DNA of 64,000 nucleotides from CAVSVP01 sp963731125 (GCA_963731125.1 CAVSVP010000008.1:62001-126000), one strand, 5' to 3'; numbered from the stretch's first letter, positions 33,782-43,547 are shown. Notes: generated by a model not told the origin, from the letters alone. Numbers and translations are program-made.

Positions 33782-34055
33782 TGAGCCGGAGGAGCCACCA
33801 ACGCTGAAACATCCGTCACCGGCGGAGGCGTTCATGAGTTTGCTGGAAGGGTACATAGCGCTGCGAACCAATCGGGCGCTGGATGATGAAATCGCGCTGG
33901 ACGACATCGATCCCAGTGTGATCTACACCGAAATCCAGAAGATGATCGCGACTGCGGTGTTTCGACAGATGTTGACCGAACTGGACGCGTTGTGTGAAAA
34001 CAGAGAGGGGTGGTGCAACCACTTGATTCGCCTAGATTTAGATGTCATGGTGTGA
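33771..34055 (+). CDS. Small acidic protein between nuclease and recombinase genes
   Basis: A 94-residue protein (MKISEPEEPPTLKHPSPAEA) whose ATG overlaps the end of the EVE/nuclease gene by 11 bases. It is acidic and helical (DDEIALDDIDPSVIYTEIQK). The serine recombinase starts 39 bases later. It might accompany the nuclease, or be a directionality factor for the recombinase; neither can be read from the sequence. Confidence 0.5.
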   Translation: MKISEPEEPPTLKHPSPAEAFMSLLEGYIALRTNRALDDEIALDDIDPSVIYTEIQKMIATAVFRQMLTELDALCENREGWCNHLIRLDLDVMV

Positions 34056-34094
34056 CTTTGTTTGTGTTATGTAAAACATATAAGGAGTCACACC

Positions 34095-35717
34095 ATGGCA
34101 CGTTTACGATTTGGGGCACTGGTTCGAGTCAGCACAACGGGACAAGAAGATCGAGGGGAATCACTGCGCACGCAGCGGGGGCAGATCGAATCATTTGTTC
34201 GGCGGGTGAACGGGACGGTGGTGAAGTGGTACACGGGGCAGGAGCACTCGTGGAACACCAGCGACCGCCCGATCCTCAACCAACTACTCGCGGACGCACG
34301 GGATGGCCAATTCGACGCGGTGATCTGTTGCGATATAAGTCGCATCGGGCGCGATGTGTTGGTGTCGTTGCAAGCGGTGAAAGAGTTAAAAGCGCTGCGT
34401 ATCCAATTGTACGATCTCAACGGCCTCGTCGATCTCGACTCCGCCGTCGGCTCGCTCATGCTGAACGTGCAAGCGGTAGTCGGGGAATTTTTGGCGGCGC
34501 AGACGCGGGAAAAGAGCTTACTCAATAAAAAAGCATTGGCCGCCCGTGGTTGGCAAGTCGGGGGGAAGGTGCCGTACGGGCGCTACATCAAACCGTGTGC
34601 CGATAAATCGGGATCACCGGAGTGGGGCATTATTCCGGAAAAAGCGGCGTTGGTGCGGAGGATGTGGGAAATGTACGTCATCGACGGGCTGGGACTGGAT
34701 CGCATTGCCGTGATTGTCGGGATGCCAAGATCGAAAGTACACCATCGGTTGCATGCGGCGGGCAGTGTATGGAAGCAAACGGTGGATGGGGAGGTGTTTA
34801 CAACGCGGGTGCCCGCATTGTTGAGTGATGAGCAGATGGCGATGTTGAAGCAGCGGGCCGCCGACAATAAAAAATACTCTACCCGTCTACACACCTATCC
34901 GTTGGGTGGCCATACAAAATGTGGCGTGTGCGGTAGTACATTGACGTGCCAAACGGTTGGTGGGCCGGGGAACAAGCCTATCCGGCGCTATGTGCACCGG
35001 CGGCAAGATCGGGCGTCGGAGGCGTGTGTGAAGATGGTGAAGGCGCACCGGTTGGAAATCACCGTGTTTTCGCATATTGGCACCATGCTAAGCAGTGTGG
35101 AAAAGTTAGAAGCCGCCATTATGACAGCACTGAATCGAGCACCTGGCGAAATCGAGCGATTAGAGCAACGGGTGGGGGAACTGCGGCAACGGATAACGGA
35201 GTTAAAAGCGAAAGAGTCCCGATTGGTGGATGCCATTGCCGACGGGACGCTGCTGGCGAAAGAGGCCCGGCCCAAAATTGTAGCGATACGGGAAGATGTC
35301 GATGGGGTGCAACAACAGTTGGGGGACGCGGAAAAAGAGCTGGCGGAGTTAAAAATAGATGTCCCCGACGATTTGCTGGGAAGAGTAAGGCGGCTGGCGT
35401 TTGCCATGCGCCGCCACCTACCCGCCGCCTGGTCCCCGGAGCAACAACAAGCCCTCGCTGAGTTCTTTTTCGGCATCCGTGGCAGTAACCGCAAACTGGG
35501 CGTCTTCATCAACCAACACCGTGAATATGAAATTCACGGCATGTTGGGGTGGGCGGAGGGGACGGTGTCGGATGATCCCATCATTGGATCGCAAGTATCG
35601 GAAAGTGTCACCGGGGAAGATGTCAACGTGGCGGATTTGCTGGGGTTGTTGACGCGGGTGGAGGGGATGGTGCCGGTGAGTAACCGGTCAACACGACGAT
35701 ATGGATCAGTGGAGTGA
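34095..35717 (+). CDS. Large serine recombinase
   Basis: A 540-residue site-specific recombinase from ATG 34095, chosen because AAGGAG lies at 34081-34086. The catalytic serine is in LVRVSTTGQEDRGESL; CCDISRIGRD follows; the recombinase domain has AARGWQVGGKVPYGRY; a partial zinc ribbon (CGVCGSTLTC) and a coiled coil (residues about 340-420) follow. It is homologous along its length to the recombinase at 21461-23215. Its last 95 bases overlap the 3' end of the convergent DUF389 gene, which is what one expects if the element integrated there. Confidence 0.9.
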   Translation: MARLRFGALVRVSTTGQEDRGESLRTQRGQIESFVRRVNGTVVKWYTGQEHSWNTSDRPILNQLLADARDGQFDAVICCDISRIGRDVLVSLQAVKELKALRIQLYDLNGLVDLDSAVGSLMLNVQAVVGEFLAAQTREKSLLNKKALAARGWQVGGKVPYGRYIKPCADKSGSPEWGIIPEKAALVRRMWEMYVIDGLGLDRIAVIVGMPRSKVHHRLHAAGSVWKQTVDGEVFTTRVPALLSDEQMAMLKQRAADNKKYSTRLHTYPLGGHTKCGVCGSTLTCQTVGGPGNKPIRRYVHRRQDRASEACVKMVKAHRLEITVFSHIGTMLSSVEKLEAAIMTALNRAPGEIERLEQRVGELRQRITELKAKESRLVDAIADGTLLAKEARPKIVAIREDVDGVQQQLGDAEKELAELKIDVPDDLLGRVRRLAFAMRRHLPAAWSPEQQQALAEFFFGIRGSNRKLGVFINQHREYEIHGMLGWAEGTVSDDPIIGSQVSESVTGEDVNVADLLGLLTRVEGMVPVSNRSTRRYGSVE

Positions 35718-36951
35718 CATTAAAATCTTCCCTAAGCAGCCGCTTCTGAACAGCCTGTGTTAAACGGCTGCGGATCTCTGCAGCGGAGATTGCGCTGTCT
35801 TGGGAACGCTGGACGTAGAGCACCCCAAGCAACGTGTGTTGACCTTCGATATTGGTACCGGTAAAACTGACATCCGCCTCCACCAGCTTGGCAATAGGAC
35901 TCGCCTTGACGAGTTCCTGAATGACGGCTGTGGCGCGCTGAGCCCGACTGGCACGTTCCAAATCGGGGTCGCTTTGGAACTGCCAGTATAAAAGACTGCC
36001 CAAGGCCGCTATGGTTAATGCTAAAACGACATAAAATAGCCAGGGCTGACCTCGTGCGTAGCGGGCACCCCGAGGGGATAGGCCGAACAGGCGGAATATT
36101 ACGGCACCGGCAAGATTGATTCCCACCAGTTGCAGCAGTAAAACATAAAGGCCGTTTAAGACCATGTCCCAGCGGCCCAACACGGCGGCCATTCCGATCA
36201 GACCAGCGGGTGGAGCCAACGAAGCCGCCACCAGCAGACCCACGGCCGCCCCCGAGACAAGACTGTCGCGTTCGGACTGAACGAGGTTTAAAGCGCCCGC
36301 CGCTCCCGCCACCAAAGGCAGCAGCACCGCTGCGCTAGAGACTTGACTGGTGGCTACCATCTGCTGGGTGGCAACTTGCAGATCTAGAATAAAGCTAAGC
36401 AGGGCGGTTGTGGCAATGGTCACCAGCAGTGCCGCAAAGTAACGCAGCAGACTGCTGCCTAATAGCCGTCCATCACCGCGGGCTGTAGCGATGGCCGTGT
36501 TCATCGCCGGCCCCGCGAAGGGTGCAATTAGCATGGCGGCGGTGAGCAGATAGACAGTATTGGTATACAAGCCAATCCATACCACCAATCCCGCAGCAAC
36601 AGCATAGCCAAGAAATCCCTTCCAGGAGCCGATGCTTTGCAAGCCAGCCAATAGCACCTCAATGGGACTGCGGGTTTCCACGTCCAGAACCTGTTCCGGT
36701 GCCTGGTCAGCTGGTGGACCCAGTGGCATGACCCCGTGTGGAACTAAAGTGACGTGCAGTTCCGGCAGTCCTTCCAAGGCATCCAATATCCCCTCGACGT
36801 TACCGTTAGAGACATAGACAGTCACCATGTCCAGCGTGCCATGGTCATTGGTAGCCTGGAAGCAGGCCAGGTTTCGACTGTTAAAGGCTCGGGCGATTTC
36901 CATCGCCTTGGCGCCATAACCGTGGGGAACTTGCACGAGAAGTTGTCGCAT
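35623..36951 (-). CDS. DUF389 family membrane protein
   Basis: A 442-residue protein: an N-terminal ferredoxin-like soluble domain (MRQLLVQVPHGYGAKAMEIA), a DUF389 membrane core with about six helices (for example YLLTAAMLIAPFAGPAMNTA near residue 155, SLVSGAAVGLLVAASLAPPA near 245), and a soluble C-terminal domain. Function unknown. The last 20 or so residues after HIVVLTGYSP are a Pro/Ser/Thr-rich tail encoded by DNA that is also the 3' coding end of the serine recombinase, so the original C-terminus was probably replaced on integration. Confidence 0.85.
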   Translation of the reverse strand: MRQLLVQVPHGYGAKAMEIARAFNSRNLACFQATNDHGTLDMVTVYVSNGNVEGILDALEGLPELHVTLVPHGVMPLGPPADQAPEQVLDVETRSPIEVLLAGLQSIGSWKGFLGYAVAAGLVVWIGLYTNTVYLLTAAMLIAPFAGPAMNTAIATARGDGRLLGSSLLRYFAALLVTIATTALLSFILDLQVATQQMVATSQVSSAAVLLPLVAGAAGALNLVQSERDSLVSGAAVGLLVAASLAPPAGLIGMAAVLGRWDMVLNGLYVLLLQLVGINLAGAVIFRLFGLSPRGARYARGQPWLFYVVLALTIAALGSLLYWQFQSDPDLERASRAQRATAVIQELVKASPIAKLVEADVSFTGTNIEGQHTLLGVLYVQRSQDSAISAAEIRSRLTQAVQKRLLREDFNVTPLIHIVVLTGYSPAPSPPPASTTPANPPR

Positions 36952-37235
36952 GGTTGCTTACGGTGACTTCCTAAACGGTTTTCTTGAGGGATGTCTTTAA
37001 GAAAGTTTTGGCGTTGCTTGGGAATTTTTTTCTGGTGGCTGTCAAACGTCGTAGCAATGCTCAGCGGGAATGGTTCGCAAGAAAGCGTGACGTGACGACG
37101 TCATAGTAAGGTGATATTTTTTCTGCCGCAAGCTCCATCGCCCGACAGACTATCCAAATGGCTGACTGATGGCCTGCCGGGCGGCAAATGACCAGCGGGA
37201 CTGCCGCTGAGCGGTCCACGAGAGTTACCGTAACG

Positions 37236-37742
37236 ATGAATGATACTTTACTGCAAATTTACCTCAATGATCATTTGGCCGGTTTTGTTGCCGGTACGGA
37301 ATTAGCCAAACGCTGCTTGGCAAACAACCGAGAGGGTTCGCTGGGGGAATGGCTTAAGCAACTGATTGATGAATTCAGGGAAGATCGAACTTTTCTAAAA
37401 GATATGCTTGCTTGCAGCGGAGGCTCCGAAAGTCTTGTCAAACAAGGGGCGGGTTGGCTGGCCGAGAAGATGGGTCGCTTGAAGTGTAACGGCAGCTTAC
37501 TGGCGTATTCGGATCTCAGCCGGGTGGTTGAGCTTGAGGCCTTACTGATTGTCGCTCAGGACGCGAGCGTATTTTGGGAAACCTGTGTATGGGTGCGGGA
37601 GCGGGATTCGCGCTTCGAAGCAATAGATTTCAGCGGGTTAAAAGAACGTGCGCAACGCCAGACGGAAAAGCTACGTCATTACCATCTGAGTGCCGTACAG
37701 CAGGCTTTTCAAAGGGGTGATGCAAGCCTTGCGCAGAAATAA
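37236..37742 (+). CDS. Hypothetical helical protein
   Basis: A 168-residue, mostly helical soluble protein starting MNDTLLQIYLNDHLAGFVAG. The longer frame from 37188 adds 16 residues with no ribosome site, so ATG 37236 is preferred. Repeated acidic/His residues (YLNDHLAG, VVELEALLIVAQDASVFW, RHYHLSAV) give a four-helix, ferritin-like impression, but metal ligands cannot be assigned. Stands alone between DUF389 and other small genes. Confidence 0.65.
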   Translation: MNDTLLQIYLNDHLAGFVAGTELAKRCLANNREGSLGEWLKQLIDEFREDRTFLKDMLACSGGSESLVKQGAGWLAEKMGRLKCNGSLLAYSDLSRVVELEALLIVAQDASVFWETCVWVRERDSRFEAIDFSGLKERAQRQTEKLRHYHLSAVQQAFQRGDASLAQK

Positions 37743-37988
37743 GGCTTGCGCCTTTTGCTGAGGACACTGAACTGACGATAACGAATCATGTGCCGTGGAC
37801 GCCGAGCGGCTTCGGGATGATGTTAAAGAATCAGCAACCTTCCCACCGTCTCGAAGTCCTCCGATATTAGGCAAACCCGCTATCTCTTTCCTGATTTACC
37901 CAATTTCTTTCTTTAAACTTAAAGCCTATTTTGCTGCAGCTGTCTTTAGCCGTTTTCCCGGAATGTGTTGTTAGGAGACCGTGGCTCA

Positions 37989-38165
37989 ATGACAGCGCAT
38001 AAAATGGTCTCGATAGAAAGTGAAATCATGGCTCCAGATCTCGTTCCGGGTTGCGATATCACGCTTGTTAAAATCAATGAAGCACCGGCGGAAATGAGTT
38101 TTCTTATCCCTTTCTCTTGGCATCGAGGCAAGTTTTTCTTAATGGTTTTGGTTAGCCTTACCTAA
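37989..38165 (+). CDS. Possible small protein
   Basis: A 58-codon frame (MTAHKMVSIESEIMAPDLVP) with TAGGAG at 37972-37977, 11 bases before the ATG. A hydrophobic stretch (KFFLMVLVSLT) ends the protein. It lies 18 bases before a better supported small gene. Composition and context are weakly in favour; the rest of 37743-38183 shows nothing else. Confidence 0.3.
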   Translation: MTAHKMVSIESEIMAPDLVPGCDITLVKINEAPAEMSFLIPFSWHRGKFFLMVLVSLT

Positions 38166-38183
38166 TAACAGGAGGCGCAAGCG

Positions 38184-38471
38184 ATGATTCCCATTACTCA
38201 GGCGGAAAATGTTGTTTATGAGTGGTGCACTCAAAAGGCTAAAGGAAGCAGTTCGGCGCACACGTTAGCCCTGATTTACGTCAATACCTACATGGATACG
38301 GCCCACTTGCTTCGACTTTCTGAACTGCGGGCGCTGGAAACCCCGCAACGGGAATGGGCTATGGCCCTTATCCAGGGATATGTTGAAGGTTGGTTTTCGG
38401 CGCCCCGCGGGCGGGCGCTCGAGTTAATGGAGTGGTATGGAATGAGCTATGATCAGAATGAAGGGTTGTAA
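38184..38471 (+). CDS. Small hypothetical protein
   Basis: A 95-residue protein with a strong ribosome site (AGGAGG, 38171-38176). It contains helical segments rich in aromatic residues (YVNTYMDTAHLLRLSELRAL, then EWAMALIQGYVEGWF). No family recognised. The good ribosome site and even codon use make it a likely real gene. Confidence 0.6.
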   Translation: MIPITQAENVVYEWCTQKAKGSSSAHTLALIYVNTYMDTAHLLRLSELRALETPQREWAMALIQGYVEGWFSAPRGRALELMEWYGMSYDQNEGL

Positions 38472-38725
38472 ATACAAGTACCTCAAATAACTTCCGAACC
38501 CAAAGCAGTCATTGACTAAAACCTTAGCTAGGCTCGAGTCTTCTCCCAAGCTTGACAGACAGCCTGTTTCAAGTTCTCCAAGAACTACAATGCCTTATAG
38601 GTGGCTACTAAGGGAATTCCGTAGAGTCATGGGGAGAAGTACTAAAAGTAGTTATACGTATTTTTTCTTTTAGTCAGCATGCTTAAAATGCCGGCCCTTA
38701 TTTATGAAATTAGAGGACAATGCGA

Positions 38726-39271
38726 ATGAGTCTTGAACAGCAAGCCCGAGAGACGACCGATACCTACTTCGATGTCCAGCATCGGATGCTGGATGGGTAT
38801 CAAAAAACAATGCAGTGCCTGCAGCCATGGACGGGGAATAGCACGCTTTGGGAGCGTTGGCAGCACCTTAACGAGCGACGCCTACAGCTTTGGGAGGCGC
38901 AGGCGAAGAGCCTGATGGATGCTCACGTCAAGATGATGCTGACGGGCCAGTCGTTATGGACCCGCTATTGGCTAAATATCCTAAACCCGCTCAACGCGTT
39001 GTCGACACTGACGAATCATGGCGTGCGACAGGTTCAGCAGGTGATGGAAGACAGTGCTAAAGCCTATGGACGAGCCACGGAAGGGAGTCTGGAGGCTGGC
39101 AAGGATTTCGATATGAAAAATGTCGCCGAGATTTGGAATGAAACGTTGCAAAATGCCACGGATTCACTGGAGGAATCCTACCGTAAGATCACAGAAAACC
39201 AACAGGTGATGCTGCGGAAACTGGAAGAAACTAACAACCGGATATGCGTCGAGGAGGAGCAGGCCTCCTAG
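38726..39271 (+). CDS. Phasin-sized amphipathic helical protein
   Basis: A 181-residue protein (start ATG 38726, with an alternative six bases earlier). It is almost wholly helical with many Gln, Glu and Trp: WERWQHLNERRLQLWEAQAK, NPLNALSTLTNHGVRQVQQV, DSLEESYRKITENQQVMLRK. That composition and length resemble phasins that coat polyhydroxyalkanoate granules, but no PHA gene is nearby, so the call is tentative. A strong hairpin follows the stop. Confidence 0.5.
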   Translation: MSLEQQARETTDTYFDVQHRMLDGYQKTMQCLQPWTGNSTLWERWQHLNERRLQLWEAQAKSLMDAHVKMMLTGQSLWTRYWLNILNPLNALSTLTNHGVRQVQQVMEDSAKAYGRATEGSLEAGKDFDMKNVAEIWNETLQNATDSLEESYRKITENQQVMLRKLEETNNRICVEEEQAS

Positions 39272-39281
39272 AAAAAGACCA

Positions 39282-39322
39282 ACGGCTCCGCGCTATGCTG
39301 CAAGGTCATGGCGCAGAGTCGT
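39282..39322 (+). terminator. Long stem-loop after the phasin-like gene
   Basis: Arms 39282-39297 and 39307-39322 pair over 16 positions (two wobble pairs, one mismatch) around a nine-base loop, beginning 11 bases after the stop codon. There is no U-tract, so it may act as an mRNA-stabilising hairpin or an imperfect terminator. Confidence 0.55.
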
Positions 39323-39483
39323 TGCTAAGGAGAGTGTTTTACACCTGATGAAACCCTACCGCTTTCCCAGTCAATAGCAGCTTTCGTATTGTTTCGAGGA
39401 CGTGATGGATTTCGGATAGATTGATGAGCATTAAGGAAAGCCTTCTATAAAATCCGGTTTTCACCAATTGACGTCCTTGCCTA

Positions 39484-39591
39484 CTATAGTGCCAGCCATA
39501 TGAATTGATGCCGATAATTTTATTACAATCGTTGTTTACTAACGATTTGAAGCCTTGTAACCAGTATCAGGTCATTTGACCGGCACTATAG
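39484..39591. repeat. MITE-like 108-bp repeat, copy A
   Basis: A 108-bp non-coding unit with imperfect terminal inverted repeats of about 20 bp (CTATAGTGCCAGCCATATGA at the left; the right end reads inward as CTATAGTGCCGGTCAAATGA). It is about 85% identical, in inverted orientation, to 47950-48057. Too short to encode a transposase. Confidence 0.75.
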
Positions 39592-39920
39592 CATTGAATA
39601 ATGCCATTTCGTTTTTTTCAAGAACATTTGGCGGCTTATGAAACCCCTATAAGCCGATCGGTATGAGTATAGAGCAAGAGAAATCGCTATGACTCAGCCG
39701 CCACAGTCACCGTATCTGTCACAACCATCAGCGCATTGGCGGCGCATTGGTAAAAGCACGGCAGAGATTCTTAATGTCCGCGTTCAGTGCCCTGCTGGCA
39801 GGTCACGGGATCTGGGTTCTACTGAACCTGCCCGTTTACCCGTGGTTTAAACCATGGGATCCCTATCCGTTTACGTTTTTAGCCACGTTGGCTTCCATTG
39901 AGTCGCCGTTCATCGCACTG

Positions 39921-41262
39921 CTAGTGGGTCATTTGCAATGCCTGTTGCCATTGCTGCAGGACAGTCTTGGAGCGCCTGAGCGGTCGCCTCGTAAAGGCGC
40001 AAGAGCCGCCAGCAGCATGCTGACGTTCACGGCTTCGTTGTCGCCTCGCCGCCCGCTTACCTCCCCATACGAATGGCGTAGGATTCGCATTCCAGCCCCG
40101 CGCTGCTGCCGCTAACCAGCCGATAATCTCGTCCGGCGTCTGCGGATGCTGCCCATCCAAAGCGCGGCGCTTGCGTATCCTCTGCATCGACTCAGCCCTG
40201 TTCAACCAGGAACCGCCCAACGGGGTGGAAAGCGGCAGGATGCCCTGAGCAAACAGCCATACCACGAATGACGGCGTCCGGTGCCCCTTCAGGTTGTCCA
40301 TCACTAACAGCAGGCGCAGGCGAGGTAAGTGGCTACTCAAAGTGATCGGCTGCAAAAGCCCCTGTTGCCAGCTTCTCCATCTCGCCTCGTTCTCCATCTC
40401 GCTAATCGGCTCCTGCGGCACCGGGAGTCTTTCCAAACTCTGACTCAACTGCTCTTTCATCCATGCATGCAGCACCTGGTGGGTGGCACTTCTGACGCCT
40501 TTCACCCGCACCTGTCCGGTAGCGGGATGAAACAGCGGTAACCGCTTCGCGGTGTCGTTTCTGATGTATTGATGCGCGAGACGCCGCGGTTGTGTCGCCG
40601 GTTGCCAGCTTTGCCCCGCGTAAGGGATCGTCTGGAAAGCTCCGGTCTCATCTTCCGTCCAGAGACTCAAGCCCCTCGGCTCTGCCAACCGGTATGCCGT
40701 TTCGATGAGGTTTTTTTGCCTCCGCATCCGGGTCCGTTACTTTGACGACACCGGATTTACGCTGGCGCCAGACTTCCCCGGTCTGGCACCAGGAGCGATC
40801 CCGTGGCCAGGAGTCACCGGCCTCATGCAGCACCCTCCACAGGATGTAGGTGCTGACCTCAGGCAGTCCATCCGGTGCCCTTCTGAGCGCATCCCGTAAC
40901 CTCGACAGCGTCCAATCCGCGGTACCGTCCGCTTCTCGATCCGGTAGGCGTTCCACTTCCCGCAGTATCCGCTGCCGCTCCTGCTCTGCATAGATGGGCT
41001 CTTTCCCGCCGCCGTGCGTGCTCGCAAGTGCCGCTATCCCCTCCTGGTTGAACCGCGAAACCAGCTGGGCTACCGCATCATTACTCGTTCTTCCCGCCGC
41101 CGTCGCTGCCGCCGTGAAGCTCTCCGCAGCAGCAACCGCCAAAAGGGCTTTGGCACGCATCACAGGGGCAGCCGGTTCACGATACGAGCGGCTAATCAAA
41201 AGCAGACATTCCCGCTCCTCATCGGTTAGCGCACGAAGCGGATCTCTTTGTTGTCGGGCCAT
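39921..41262 (-). pseudogene. IS630-family transposase in two frames joined at an A7 tract
   Basis: The first frame (from ATG 41262, with GGAGG upstream) gives the N-terminal HTH half ending near TDPDAEAKK. The second frame gives the catalytic half: SLWTEDETGAF, LLLVMDNLKGHRTPSF and STPLGGSWLNRAES supply Asp, Asp and Glu. The frames meet at AAAAAAA (complement of 40711-40717), where losing one A or a +1 shift would fuse them. IS630 elements are known to use slippage, so it may be programmed; a simple mutation is equally possible. Confidence 0.75.
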
Positions 41263-41352
41263 CCCGCATGTCCTCCAGAACAAACTCATCTCCTTAGGGC
41301 GATGATAAAAAGAATCACCCCCTATTGGCTATAACCGTAGCAAATGACCCAC
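39924..41352 (-). mobile_element. IS630-family insertion sequence with TA target duplication
   Basis: Ends GTGGGTCATTTGC (39924-39936) and GCAAATGACCCAC (41340-41352) form inverted repeats; TA flanks both sides (39922-39923, 41353-41354), the invariant IS630/Tc1 target. The element is 1429 bp. The stop codon of the transposase (TAG, 39921-39923) is completed by the duplicated TA and the adjoining host base. Confidence 0.92.
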
Positions 41353-42519
41353 TAGTGCTTATGTATCAGCGGCGCGAAAGCCGGGTAAACGAGTTGCGTG
41401 AAGAGACCAACCTGCAGGTGTCGCTGCATTTAAAACGCGAGATTACCATGATGCTGCGCTTGCTCAGAGAAACTCAGCAACAGCTTAGCGTCACTACACA
41501 ACAAGATACTGAGCTGCTGGAACACTTGCAGGAAAATCTGGATCCCCAGCGGCTGATGCAAAACCTTCGTCGTGATCTACAGCGCGAGGAAGGTGGCGAT
41601 GAGCCCACGACACCTTAACCTAGTCACTATGATGGCGGGAAACTTTTCCTCTGTCGGTAGGCATCTTCTATCTAATAGAAATCCCCGCCGCATTCGCGGA
41701 GCAGCGTAGTCGAGGGTTTCGTTGGGCAATATAAAACGCAAGTTTAGGCCTACTTCTGGAGACGCGGATGGCTAATGTGCGTAAGCTTACTTTAACCGGA
41801 CACAACGACAACGACGCATCCACTTTACAGCAGGGCAGCGTTTTCTTTATCGGAACGGCAACGACGCTGATCCGTTATGGCGGCTTTACTCTTTTGACGG
41901 ACCCCAATTTTCTCCATGCAGGCGACCACGCTCATCTCGGTTATGGCTTGACTTCCAAGCGAAAAACCAATCCCGCGATTGAAATTGAAGCCTTGCCGCC
42001 CCTCGATCTGGGCGTGCTTTCGCATATGCACGGCGACCATTGGGATAAAGTGGCAGAGGAAAAACTCCCCAAAACGTTACCCATCGCTACCACACCGCAT
42101 GCGGCGAACGTGCTGCGCAAGCAGGGTTTTAGCCATTCCCAAGCGCTGAATACCTGGGACAGCCTCACCGTCACCAAAGGAGAAATTTGGTTACGCATTA
42201 CGGCCATGCCCGGTAGACCCGGTCCGGGTATGCTGAATGCTCTGCTGCCTCCCGTAATGGGCAGTTTGCTGGAGTGGGGAGTTGGGACAGCCCTCCCGTG
42301 CTTTCGGCTTTACATTTCCGGCGATACGCTGCTGTATGAGGATCTGAAGAAATTCCTGAACGTTATCCCCATATCGATTTAGCCCTAATGCATCTTGGTG
42401 GTACCCGGATCTTCGGCGTCCTGCTTACGATGAATGCCAAGCAAGGGGTACAGGCTATTCGCCTGATTCGGCCTCTGACTGCCATTCCCATCCACTACAA
42501 TGACTATCCCGTATTTAAA

Positions 42520-43547
42520 CGCTTGGTGTGAGATCCTGGCATGCTACCACGCCACCAGATCAGCGAAAGCCAGCGGGGCACGGCCGAGTCGCTGATTGAG
42601 CCAGATGCAGCCATTATGCAGGGCTATTTTGGCGGTCAGGCGGACCTGAAAGCCGTCGAGGGTGTGGGGGCGTTCGCGATCGAGACGGAAGACCTGCTGG
42701 AGGCAGCCATTGACGGTCTCGACGATGTGACGGATGCCGGCCAACCACCGCCGCCAGGCCCGCGGCCCGGGGTGGCGGCGGTTGCGCTTGGGCGCACAGA
42801 TCACCCCCGCGCCATAGGCATCTTGCCAGTCGCGCTGGCGAGCTTGACCGGCAAAGCCCTTGTCCGTGACCTACGGCCCTCGGGCCGGGGCGCCGACCGT
42901 GGGCAGGCGCGGATCGGGGTACGCTCGCAGGGCAAAGAACGTCTCGGCCAGGGGCTGGTCCTTGGTGCTGGCCGAACCGAAGCCGAAGCCGGTGATCGCC
43001 CCGAGGGGATTGACCGACAACCGCACGTCGAAGCCCTCGTCCCAGCCCCAGCGGTTCCTCCAACCGATATCGGCCAACCCGGGCAGCCAACCCGACCCGC
43101 GGCGTTTGGCATCGCGCGGGACGGCCGCCGTCCCGTCCAACGCTTCATAGGCACACTGCGGCGCATCCAGGAGTTTTACCAGATCAAGAAAACAGGCCAC
43201 CACCGCCTCGGCGTACCGGCGCATCAAACGATTAAACTGCGCCCGGTCCGGCAAGCCGGGAAAGGCGCTGCGCAGATGGCGTCGGGCATAGCGGGAGAAA
43301 TCGCGTTCCCTGCTGAAGTGGCACCATTGCCCGAACAGCGCCAAAGTCACCACTTCGCTGCAGCTCAGCGATGCACTCGGGCCGGGGTGACGCTCGCAGC
43401 TCGGATGTTGCTTGCAAAAGTCGTCCACCATAACGTATAGATAGGTCAGGAAGGTGTCGATGTCGATCATGACGAAGCTCCTCATTTTTCCAAATGTGTG
43501 CTTCTATTTTGATCCTCGACGCCTTCCGCTCCAACTCACACCAAGCG
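42520..43547 (-). mobile_element. IS982-family insertion sequence
   Basis: Ends CGCTTGGTGTGAG (42520-42532) and CTCACACCAAGCG (43535-43547) are inverted repeats, flanked on both sides by TTTAAA (42514-42519, 43548-43553). Because TTTAAA is its own complement, it can be counted as target duplication or as part of the repeats. The length, 1028 bp, is typical of IS982. Confidence 0.88.
42544..43485 (-). pseudogene. IS982-family transposase with in-frame amber stop
   Basis: The N-terminal part (MIDIDTFLTYLYVMVDDFCK, then ALDGTAAVPRDAKRR) and the C-terminal part (VTDKGFAGQARQRDWQDAYG, AWRRWLAGIRHIVETVNG) lie in the same frame, separated only by a TAG at 42871-42873. A single nonsense mutation therefore inactivates it. 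An ATG 15 bases inside (43470) has the better ribosome site. A 299-codon antisense frame over it is not a gene. Confidence 0.82.

Larger units (their letters stand above)
39747..41618 (+). pseudogene. DUF1003 membrane protein split by an IS630-type element
   Basis: The 5' part reads WVLLNLPVYPWFKPWDPYPF and SIESPFIALLV, the typical DUF1003 helix region. The 3' part (from about 41355) reads LMYQRRESRVNELREETNLQ and VSLHLKREITMML, its usual C-terminal segment. Removing the element at 39924-41352 and one TA copy joins them in frame as FIALLVLMYQRRESR. The N-terminus before 39747 appears short or frameshifted. Confidence 0.85.

Noticed and set aside
42541..43440. A 299-codon plus-strand frame.
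   Set aside because: Antisense to the IS982 transposase; its composition is an artefact of the GC-rich reverse strand.
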